Shown here: positions 55,601 to 64,000 of the stretch, one piece after another | How the letters are laid out: the number at the start of each line of letters is the position of its first letter | How positions within the stretch are numbered: the stretch's first letter is position 1 | DNA from: Norana najaformis | Taxonomy: Eukaryota > Annelida > Clitellata > Crassiclitellata > Hormogastridae | Assembly: GCA_964023275.1 (NCBI GenBank) | Contig: OZ029917.1 | Location: forward strand, 32,750,005-32,814,004 | DNA: 64,000 nt | Direction: 5' to 3' | The notes under the pieces: model-generated | Seen by the model: only the letters and a program-made list of their open reading frames with translations | Database searches by the model: none | Told to the model about the DNA's origin: nothing | Position numbers and translations under genes: made by a program

Positions 55601-58502
55601 TTATTTATGAAAATTTCCTACGTGTCTAGATAACTCACTAACTAATCAAATAACTCTCTTCTTTTACTCAATTTTTTACCTCTTCCACCATCTTCTCCAA
55701 CCCTTCCCATCTTCCCATCTTTCTTCCTGTCCTCCGTCCCCCTTGGAAGCGGGCTTGGGTGACATATCATGCATGACGCCCTGACACCAATTCTCGTTCC
55801 AGTCGTACCCGACCGGAGGCCGGTAATAAATTATTCAGGAGCTGCATATTATTAGACACCCTGGCGGCTGCGACAAACGTTCGTTCTGCTGAAGATCGCT
55901 AATCATCTGAACGCCAAAGGGTAAAAGGTTTGGCTGTTTTGGTCGGTCGGTCGGTCGGTCGGTCGGGGCTTTATTTATTCCCATTGATTGCGCTGGTTGT
56001 TCAACGCACCAATCTTACATCTCCACCCTCTTGTTGTGATCCTGTATCTGCTTGGACACATCTCATGTTTTCACCTGTCTGTCTATCCGTCCGTCCGTCC
56101 GTCCGTCCGTCTGTCTGCCTAGATGAATGGATGTCTGAATGTCTGTCGTTCTATCTGTCTGTCTGTCTGTCTGAATGTCTGTCTAGATGTCTACAAGCAT
56201 CGAGCCTCCCGCTTTACTTTTCTGTTCAATCTTCCATTCCTCTGTTTGTCTGTCTTCTTACCAGTTTATGTCTGTGTCTGGGTGTCTTCCAATTTGTCTG
56301 CCACCCAGTTAGTCTTTCTAGACAGACATTTGCCTGTCTGTCTGAAACTGAGGAAGAACACATTGTTTTGTCTCTCTGTCTTTCTGTTGTTTATGTGTAT
56401 TTGTATCTGTCTGTATTTTCAGCCTCATCTTTCCATTCTTCCGTATGAGTCTGTGCACCTGTCACTATGTCTGTGAGTCTTTCTCTTATTCTCTATCTTT
56501 TATTCATTTCTTTCTCGCTACTGTTTCTGCGTTTTGCTTTGGCCATTCGCAGTCTCTCCGTTTATCACCGGGTGTTAATGTCAGTCAATAAAAATTCCAT
56601 TCCTCATTCTTCGTCGTCTCTCATGCGTTCAACGCACTGCTGTGTCCATCCTCCTCATCGTTTGATTCCTCATTCCATTCTCCTCCTCAACTTCTCTTTT
56701 CTCTGCTCTTTCTCTCATCTCCCTCAACAGCCGCATCCATCACAACTGATTTCTCCCCACCTAACTTCCGTCGGCACTCATACTTCTCCTCCTCTTCATA
56801 TTCCGCCCTATCCTCCTCCTAAGTCTTATATCCTTCCTTCCCGCCTTACTTTCCCATTCTTTTTAAGGTCTCTTCCTCTTCCGCCCTAATGTCTCCCTAA
56901 GTCTTCCATCTTTCAGTCATACTTTATCCTGAGTCTTCCATCTTACCACCCTACTTTCTTTTTCAACCTTCTATCCTTCTGCATTCTCTTCCTCCTCCAT
57001 CGTCCACCCATCCAACCTTTTTTCATTCAGAGTCTTTCATCATCTCGCCTTACTTTTCTACTTCTTTTTCCTAAATATCTTTCTTCATATTAAAATAAAC
57101 GAAACATTGTCAAAGACCATATGGATTTTATGTGGAGTCAACAGAATGCTTCAATATTGTGGTAGAAGACAGCAGCCGGCCTATGCAGTCACCGACTCTT
57201 AATCGCCCAACCAAGCTCGCCACTTCGCACAAGGAGTACATATATCAGCCGAAAGGCAAATAGGGAGCGAGGGAATGAAAGAAGGAGTAGACAGATATTT
57301 AGCTTAAACTGCTTACAATTGTAACTCTGCGTTTTTCTGCTTTGTGATTAACCTCGAGTCACGATTCTTCTGATCGACGAACAGACAAATAGACAGACAG
57401 ATAGATAGATAGACAGACCGACAGACAGACATCGAGCGGTTGGACTAAGAGACACACGCATCGAACAGAAATACGGCTAGACGCTCCAGCTCAGTCACAC
57501 GCACAAACAGTTGCAGTCAGCTGGGAAGCGCTGACGACGTATAAAAGGCTGCGGTCTTCTAAGACGGCTTCAAAGCACCTGTCAATTGGTTCCATTGGCA
57601 GGTGAAGTCGTTCGTTTGACTGAGGAAGGAGGCGCTGGTGCCCTGTTGTCCTCCTCCTCCTCCTCCTTCTGGTTATCAGTAGCTATCTGAAATTACCTGA
57701 TAGCCATCGAAAAGCTTCGATTAGCAGTTGGACCAGACGTCGTAATCATTAGCATCTTCTCTTAATCGGTCGCTACGTTACGCGGCTGTTACCATGGCGA
57801 CCGCGTTGCGCGGGAATTTGTCACGATAGCGAGCTGTTGGATCCGCTCGCTTGTTTGCGATGACTTGACTGAGCTAGACATCATCGTCGTCAATCCTCGA
57901 CTACTTCGCGCAGTAGGGAATATACGAGAGATTCTCAAAACAGAACTAAGATAGCTGGTTCTAATACTGGACTAAGGGAAATGACCGTTGCCAAAATAAG
58001 TACGCTGGAATGAGCCAAGTCACCGCTCGCTAGACGAAATTTTTAAAATGTTCCATGAGGGACAGATAGGAGCATAAGATAAGCAGAACTCTTGACAAAG
58101 ATTGACACCTATACAGCCAAAGCAACAGGAGACAGCCTGACAGAGAGACAGGGAGACACATACCATTTGGACGAGAAAACGTTTACCTGTAAAGGGACAT
58201 CGAAATAGATTCAAGGACGAGTAGGAACAGAGGCAGACCCTTTGCGAGTCCTTTAGTTTCATCTCGGATTCATCTTGGATTTGCGTCGCTCCACAGTCAG
58301 CCGTTTCGGACTCTACGTATGCGTGAGAAACGAAGCAAACTAGTCGTAGTATTTGAGGCTCGATAAAAGTCCGACGACATTTTCTTGAAAAGCTGAAGAC
58401 TGGATAGTTGCACTTAAAATCTCCACCAGAGCCAACATGGACAACCGATAGCAGGAGGTTAGTAGCAGCAGGATAACCTTCTTTCCGTACACTAGTTAAT
58501 GC

Positions 58503-58541
<39 letters not shown>

Positions 58542-58649
58542 TAATAATCAGTAATAATAACGTCACTCCGCTAACCGCACACGATTAAAGACAGCCCACT
58601 GCAATTATTTATTTGTGTTTCAAGACTGCCTAATTACTCCGGGCAATTA
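55601..58649. other. Pyrimidine-rich intergenic region
   Basis: (GGTC)n at 55942-55967, (GTCC)n at 56087-56112, CTGT runs to about 56170, CT-rich to 57080, (GACA)n around 57385-57430, and (ATA)n at 58504-58545. A CpG-richer stretch at 57700-57910 (GTTACGCGG, CCATGGCGACCGCG) could be a promoter of an outside gene, but no exon is visible. Confidence 0.45.
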
Positions 58650-59065
58650 GTAATTATAACGAAATCATATGGCGAGGTCTTATTTGGTTTTCCTGCATCA
58701 GACGAACCGGTTGGGTTGGCCAGATCTCGTGGTCGATGTCCCGATGGTGCCACATTAGTTCCTTGGGCAAGCAGATGTCTGTCCTGGGATGCGACTTTTA
58801 CTGACTCCTTGGCAAATTCTACCGATCCAGATCGCTCTGTTCGGTGGCTCATTCTGTGAGATCGCAGCCAAGCATGCCATCTTACTTTCTTCATACTACA
58901 TTGTTCCCTTGGCATTCGAAGCACTCGTCCAGACAGCCACGATGGAATAGAATGTAGCACCTGTCTGACATTATCTGACACGAAGAGCTGGACATCAACT
59001 GTGTGTTTTGTAAACTGTGAGCGTTTGTTTGACATTAATAAACGCCTACTAACTTACTTACTTAC
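58650..59065 (+). pseudogene. LINE tail with restriction-like endonuclease-type motif
   Basis: The + strand reads KSYGEVLFGFPASDE, then RGRCPDGATLVPWAS and CLSWDATFTDSLANST, with the stop at 58857-58859. The PD-x14-D spacing plus the WDxT stretch resembles the C-terminal domain seen in many invertebrate retroelement proteins, similar to the RPD-x(12-14)-D endonuclease motif of R2-type LINEs. A 3'UTR follows and ends GTTTGACATTAATAAACGCC with a (TTAC)n tail at about 59050-59065. Only this end survives; exact clade unknown. Confidence 0.6.
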
Positions 59066-59251
59066 AAGGGAGAAAATGCACTTGTATTTCAACGCCAATT
59101 CCAAAGTGTTAACGCAATTGCTTTCCATGGCACCTTCAGAAAAAACTATCTGTATGTATATGTGTGTACATTTACGTGTGTATATACTCGTATAACCACT
59201 CCAAAACGAAACTTCTGTCTGGCATAATTCTATCACACCTTTGGATCATAA

Positions 59252-59371
59252 CACTGGCCAACACATAATTTGTTGCCTCAAATGTTAGAACTGTTTCTGG
59301 GTATATTTGACCTGCTGATTCCAGAAAAGGCACCAGTTTTCTCCCAGCAGGTCTAGTTTTCGAGATATAGA
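59252..59371. repeat. Left terminal inverted repeat of the intact transposon
   Basis: Pairs with 61748-61876 in inverse orientation. Tip CACTGGCCAACA is identical; the inner part is diverged but collinear. Confidence 0.8.
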
Positions 59372-59567
59372 ACATTATGCCATATACCAGTCCTTGCCTC
59401 TGCTCGCCCATAAAACATAAGGCTATAGCTATAATTATGTAGTGCTCAATTTATTATGTGATACACTAAATAAACATAATAATACAAATACTTAAAAGAA
59501 AATGGTAGTACCTGAAACTGTACTTATATGATACCAAACAGAACAAGTTTGTTATAAAAATTTCAAG

Positions 59568-61271
59568 TCATTCGACACCGAAGAAGCTCCTTTTGTACGA
59601 TTTCCGAGTGTGGCATCTGCCGGAACATTCGCGCATAATATTCCAGCAATAGTCTGCCATCATGTGTGCATCCCATCTTCCTTGATATCGATTTTCCATT
59701 GTTTTGATGTCTTGGTGAAATCTTTCACCTTGCTCTTCGCTGAAGTCACCAAGATTCTCTGGAAAGCGATCTAAGTGACTGTGGAGATAATGGACTTTAA
59801 TGCTCATGTTGCAGCCAAGCTTGTTGAAATGAAGAAGCATATCCTCTACTAATTGTGCATAATTGTCTGCCTTCTTGTTGCCAAGAAAATTTTTAGTTAC
59901 AAGAACAAAGGAAGACCAGGCACAAGATTCGATTTCATTCATTGATGGTATGAAAAGTGGGTCATTCATAAGTTGCCTGATCTGTGGACCATCGAAGATT
60001 CCAGCCTTCAATTTTTCCATTGTAATTCCTGGTAACTTGTGTACTATGTATTCGAAGCATGAACCTTCTTTATTCAAAGCCCTGACAAATTGTTTCATCA
60101 GGCCTAGCTTTATATGTAGTGGTGGCAGTATGATCCTATCTCGTGCCACCAAAGATTCCTTGATTACATTTTGGGCTCCAACCACCATGTCTTTCCTCGA
60201 AGGCCAATCTTTTCTTGTCCAATGTTCATGCTTGGCTCTACTGTCCCAAAGACACAAAAAGCAGGGATACTTTGTGTAGCCACTTTGTTGACCAAGGAGG
60301 AAATTTACCATCTTCAAGTCTACACAAATTACCCATTGATGTTCTTTGTATTTTATCTTTTCCAGTACTAAAGAGATGGCATTGTACTCTTCTTTCATCC
60401 TGGTGGAGTGACCGATTGGAATAGAACCAAATTTGTTGCCGTTATTTAAAAGCACACATTTCAGACTACGTTTTGAACTGTCGATAAAAAGACGCCACTC
60501 ATCTGGGCTGTAATCCGACAGACCAATTTTCTTCAATAAGTTGCTGATGTCATTACAGAATACTAGGTTGTTGTCTTCGGTAAAGAATGGCAGCAAATCC
60601 TTTTCTCTGTTTCTATAAATTGTAATTTTCGTTCCAGGCTGAAGTGCATTCTTTTCCTTTAGTCTGGACGCAAGCAATTCAGAGGACTCTTTGGAAAGAT
60701 TTAAGTCCCTGATCAGATCACTCAACTCTTTTTGGTCAAAACGTTCACTGTGTGAAGTTGATTGGAAATCACTGTCACTGCCCCCACTTTCTTCACTTTC
60801 GTCATCTTGTCCGATATTGGACATGCAAGTCTCATCGTCTGAGAGCTGAGGTAGTTCGCGAAAAGGTGGAACTGGTACAATATCCGAATGCGGAACAGGT
60901 CTCCTGGCTGAAGGTATATCAGGGTAAGACAACTTGTGACGATTATTTCGATTGATGCCTATGATATTAACCATACAAAAGTAACAGTCGTCGAAGTGGT
61001 TTATCTGTTCCCTCCAAACCATCGGTACACCAAATTTCAGGCAGCTTCTCTTTCCAATTGTCCAGTGGCGCAATTGTTCAATACAAGTTTTGCATACTGT
61101 ATGAGGAGCCCATTGCTTATCTTGATCTCCAAGTTTGACACCAAAATAACCTACATATGCTCTTTTTACAAACTCAGAAATCGGTTTCCTGTTTGCTTTT
61201 AGTGTGTATTCCCCACAAATGTAGCAGAATATGTCTGGATGGTTAATGCAGCTCCGTCTGGAAGTAGCCAT
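59568..61271 (-). CDS. Putative DDE transposase, 567 aa, intact
   Basis: Uninterrupted single-exon ORF inside the CACTGG-ended element, with ATG at 61269-61271 and stop at 59568. Three CxxC pairs in the N-terminal 100 residues (C16/C19, C60/C63, C96/C99) suggest a zinc-binding DNA-recognition region. An acidic, serine-rich linker follows (about 140-190). The C-terminal half has FIDSS (D263), CVDLK (D317), CFLC (C336/C339), HYLHSH (H493/H498) and GERFHQD (E515). That order, D-D-CxxC-HxxxxH-E, resembles the RAG1/Transib type of DDE core. Catalytic residue choice is my inference. Multi-copy uncharacterised proteins of this look are known from invertebrate genomes. A frame-broken relative lies at 52.9-54.6 kb. 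Confidence 0.8.
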   Translation of the reverse strand: MATSRRSCINHPDIFCYICGEYTLKANRKPISEFVKRAYVGYFGVKLGDQDKQWAPHTVCKTCIEQLRHWTIGKRSCLKFGVPMVWREQINHFDDCYFCMVNIIGINRNNRHKLSYPDIPSARRPVPHSDIVPVPPFRELPQLSDDETCMSNIGQDDESEESGGSDSDFQSTSHSERFDQKELSDLIRDLNLSKESSELLASRLKEKNALQPGTKITIYRNREKDLLPFFTEDNNLVFCNDISNLLKKIGLSDYSPDEWRLFIDSSKRSLKCVLLNNGNKFGSIPIGHSTRMKEEYNAISLVLEKIKYKEHQWVICVDLKMVNFLLGQQSGYTKYPCFLCLWDSRAKHEHWTRKDWPSRKDMVVGAQNVIKESLVARDRIILPPLHIKLGLMKQFVRALNKEGSCFEYIVHKLPGITMEKLKAGIFDGPQIRQLMNDPLFIPSMNEIESCAWSSFVLVTKNFLGNKKADNYAQLVEDMLLHFNKLGCNMSIKVHYLHSHLDRFPENLGDFSEEQGERFHQDIKTMENRYQGRWDAHMMADYCWNIMRECSGRCHTRKSYKRSFFGVE

Positions 61272-61747
61272 AACCTCAAGGATGTTGCATCTGAGGAATT
61301 AAATGACTAACCTAAAAAATAGTAAGAACATGTAGTTATTTAATGCTCACATTCACAGATTGTTCTTGCGACCAACTCTTAATATGCTCTAAGACGACTG
61401 CGGCTGCTCTAGCTTTCAGGAGGCGGTTTATATAGGCTATAAATGCTGACTTCAGCATAATCTATTTACATAGTTCGAAACCATGAAACGCTGTATAAGC
61501 ACAAATAAATTCTAAATGAGGTCATGAATTTAGTGCTGAGTAAGCTGTAGGCTACGGAATAGTTATTTCGTTGAATCAGCAATATCTCAGCACGCGGCAA
61601 GATATGCTGATTTTACATTATAAGGATGTAGGCATTATATGAATCAGCAAGAATTATAATTAGCCATAAATAAAGCTTATTATGACATTTTAGTTTTGCC
61701 AAAGACATCGTTTAAAGAGTGGACTAGGTTTTCTTTACAAAATCGAC

Positions 61748-61876
61748 GATATCTCAGAAACTAGACCTGATGCACTCAATCCAATGACATTTTCTGAATC
61801 AGCGCCCAAAATTACCCCAAGAACAGGTCTAAAACCGAAGGCAACAAGAAAAAAAATTTTTTTCTGTTGGCCAGTG
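61748..61876. repeat. Right terminal inverted repeat of the intact transposon
   Basis: Inverse partner of 59252-59371. A poly(A)/poly(T) palindrome near 61850-61863 is an insertion relative to the left repeat. Confidence 0.8.
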
Positions 61877-61924
61877 ATAATCCTTCGGGCTTAAAATACA
61901 ATAACAATAAAAAACTATCACTAT

Positions 61925-62016
61925 TACTTTTACTACTGCTGCTACTGTTGTTGCTGTTGTTGTTGTTGTTGCTGCTGCTACTACTACTACCACTACTACT
62001 ACTACTATTATTATTA
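61925..62016. repeat. (TGT/TGC)n(TAC)n microsatellite
   Basis: Mixed trinucleotides ending in TATTATTATTA, directly abutting the LTR-like repeat at 62016 and about 50 bases outside the intact transposon. Confidence 0.9.
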
Positions 62017-62655
62017 TCGACGATCTTTCCGAGTTGTCAATGACTGGGCTTTGAACCGTCAACTTGCTTTATACGTAGCGTAGTGTTAACTCGAGTAAAG
62101 ACATCCAGTCTTTGATTTTCTAGATTATCATTTAAAAGACCAGTTCTCTCACGACAGAACTTGAATCGTCGACGCACGAATCTATTAACGATATTTGTAA
62201 CAAACTTTTCAGACCTCTGCTGCAAATCTTCCCACTCTCTTATATGGGTCATTCCCGCCGAGGCAGCAGACCAGTATAAGCCGGTTAGATCAGCCTCATG
62301 TTATTGCAAATCACGATAGTTTCCCCAAAACTCGCAGAATCATTGCAGTTTAGGCCGCGCCAGTGCTTACACGGTAAACTAGGCATAAGTATTACTTACT
62401 GCAGATGTCAGCCCACCTGCCCGCAGGGGTCTGCCAGCCAATCACCCCACCGTTCCGTGTGTTCCAACCAGCACGTGATCAGCGCGTGCAAAAACAAATC
62501 ATTAAGCCGATGACTCGTGGAAATTTCCTATGCAAGAACGCACTCAAAACTTGCTGACTAAGCCGTATAAAACCACGCTCACATTATTTTCATACCTTTC
62601 TGAAGTTTACAAATCAACTTCAGATGATTTGTTAACGAAGCACGTGCTCATACAA
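62016..62655 (-). repeat. LTR-like repeat, copy 3 (beside gypsy pol remnant)
   Basis: Shares with 10448-11010 and 3060-3720 the blocks GACAACT..GAAA.ATCGTCGA (minus strand end), GTAAAGACA, CGCACGAATCTATTAA, CTTGCTGACTAAGC-like text, and CTTCAGATGATTTGTTAACG. A TATA-like element lies mid-repeat on the minus strand. Position just 3' of the gypsy pol remnant in the same orientation supports an LTR. Confidence 0.6.
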
Positions 62656-62684
62656 AACAAACTTAACTAAGAACAAGCAATTAC

Positions 62685-63250
62685 AAGAGCGAGAGGCATT
62701 CTGCAACTACATTAAATCTACACTTACGATATCTCACTTCAAAATCAAGGACATGTAATACCAAACACAACCTAATAAGTTTCACAGAGTTATACATAGT
62801 AACAGTCAAATATGTTAACAGATTATGATCAGTATATACAACAATAAGCAAACAAAAATGATGTCTTTCAGTTTAGACAATGCCCATAGAACAGAATAAG
62901 GTTCTTCTCAATATCTGCTCATTTTCTGTGGGTTTCAGTCATTTGTATCCAATAAACGAAACAGGCTTTTCCCGACTTTTACTGTCAAATTGTGTTAACA
63001 CGGCACCAAGTGCCTCGTCACTGACTTTTATAGCGCCATTATCGTAATGACCACTGCTGTTACAGTACAAATTTACCTAATCACCAACACGAATTACAGC
63101 CAAAACAGAATTTGAAAACAAGCAACGTTTTAACATTTGAAAAGCATTTTGAAGCACATCTATCCAGCAAAAATTCTCAGAAACTGTCTTACAAGTTAAA
63201 TCTGAGGATGGTTTAGCAATCTTTGTAAAATGATGGATGAACGATCAGTA
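62685..63250 (-). pseudogene. Ty3/gypsy pol remnant: RT end and RNase H
   Basis: On the minus strand: SFIHHFTKIAKPSSDLT, NFCWIDVLQNAFQMLKRCL, DEALGAVLTQFDSKSREKPV, then TDHNLLTYL and HVLDFEVRYRKC with VAECLSR. This is the usual order RT thumb, tether, RNase H of Ty3/gypsy elements. It has at least two stops and two frame changes. No integrase follows; an LTR-like repeat begins about 40 bases after the ADALSR-type end of RNase H. Confidence 0.82.
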
Positions 63251-64000
63251 ATAACTAAACAATTCGGTTTCGGCGCAAAAGCAGCCTTCGAATTTTTGAG
63301 TGAGGTACTGGCGTCTAAATTTAGAAGACGGTTATGACCCCCTGATGAGTAATGAAATTTCAGGCGGAATTCTCGGGTTACAGTATCGACACCACTGTAC
63401 CTCGTAGATGTACCTCGTAGACGGTAGAAGACGCAATGTGTGCGGTTTTGCACATATATGTGTCACCAGAACTGTGCAGGACAAGCATGCTTCGGTAGCC
63501 AACTGATTGATCGTCGAACCTGTACGTGCTTGACGGTCGACGTCACTCCAAAGACTTTGCCTCGCCTTTCCTTCGCGGAATCCGCGATTTCTCGCTTTCA
63601 GATAATATACATGAGTCTGAGAATAGGTACTGTTAATCTGTGAACCAATCTACTGGTTACAGGTGGACCGATTGAAAATAGCGGTAGAGCTTAAGTCACA
63701 AACGACCAAAAAAACGCCAAAAACGCATGAAATCCACTGCAGATTTGAGATACAACTCAGAAGCCACATTTGGACAAAGCAGAAGTCCGAACATACAAGA
63801 ACTGTTGAACAGTTTCCGTACATGACGAACAAATCTATCAAATTGACACAGTAGGCAGAAACAACTGCTATATTTGCCACATATTCAGTATTAAGATGCT
63901 AATTAATATTAAAAGGTATCTGACTAAAATGGGCGTCTGGTCTCATGTCCATTGTGCTTGCACGCCTGTTCCACGTGTACATCATGCATACACCCGTCTA
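63251..64000. other. Upstream side of gypsy remnant; no gene recognised
   Basis: May contain further decayed pol sequence on the minus strand to about 63300; beyond that nothing is recognisable. Confidence 0.4.

Larger units (their letters stand above)
59252..61876 (-). mobile_element. Complete CACTGG-ended DNA transposon (CMC/Chapaev-like)
   Basis: The element starts CACTGGCCAACA at 59252 and ends TGTTGGCCAGTG at 61876. Inverted repeats of about 120-130 bp (59252-59371 and 61748-61876) share several blocks: the tip, GTTGCCT, AGAAC, GATTC, AGGTCTAGTTTT and GAGATAT. It is flanked by the direct repeat ATAA (59248-59251 and 61877-61880), a probable 4-bp target duplication. One intronless ORF on the minus strand fills it. 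CACT tips with 3-4 bp duplications fit the CACTA/Mirage/Chapaev group; family assignment beyond that is inference. Confidence 0.85.

Noticed and set aside
58634..59035. 133-codon minus-strand ORF
   Set aside because: The opposite strand carries the recognisable PD...WDAT retroelement tail and LINE-like 3' end; the minus ORF is its shadow.

Overview
The window is eukaryotic, from an invertebrate metazoan whose taxon I cannot fix. It has introns with GT/AG borders, many microsatellites, non-LTR, LTR and DNA transposon remnants of animal type, tRNA-like SINEs, and no operons or bacterial signals.

One host gene can be reconstructed with confidence, on the + strand: a bifunctional PAPS synthase (PAPSS; APS kinase fused to ATP sulfurylase). 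Twelve exons between 5585 and 38818 join in frame to 615 codons, close to the human paralogues (about 614-624 aa), and all catalytic signatures are present. Exon 1 is a predicted 11-codon exon separated by a 19.6-kb intron. Exon 2 (25190-25292) and exons 3-12 (30498-38818) are supported by strong family similarity and matching splice phases. The enzyme turns sulfate and ATP, through APS, into PAPS, the donor for sulfotransferases.

Layout. 1-5100: L2/CR1-type LINE remnant, microsatellite, LTR-like repeat. 5100-5617: probable promoter/5'UTR (perfect CRE) and exon 1. 5618-25189 (intron 1): two RTE/BovB-like LINE copies, L2/CR1 pieces on both strands, an LTR-like copy, a tRNA-like SINE and many simple repeats. 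25190-30497: exon 2 and intron 2 with a 255-bp duplicated segment. 30498-38818: exons 3-12. Intron 9 carries a 25-unit, 35-bp minisatellite that appears to have grown out of the exon 9 splice-donor junction. 38819-48100: gene-poor, possible 3'UTR, diverged tandem repeats. 48100-50010: an L2/CR1 element interrupted by a SINE. 51645-52150: a hAT-like MITE. 52524-54901 and 59252-61876: two related DNA transposons with CACTGG termini and long TIRs. The first is frame-broken; the second has an intact 567-aa transposase-like ORF and a 4-bp ATAA target duplication. 58650-59065: LINE tail with a restriction-like endonuclease-type motif. 61925-63250: LTR-like repeat next to a decayed Ty3/gypsy RT-RNase H remnant.

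The most notable items are the intact transposon at 59.25-61.88 kb with a RAG1/Transib-like C2/H2 plus DDE arrangement, its diverged partner at 52.5-54.9 kb, and the minisatellite born from a splice donor. Repeat comparisons were made by eye, so outer boundaries of old repeats are approximate.
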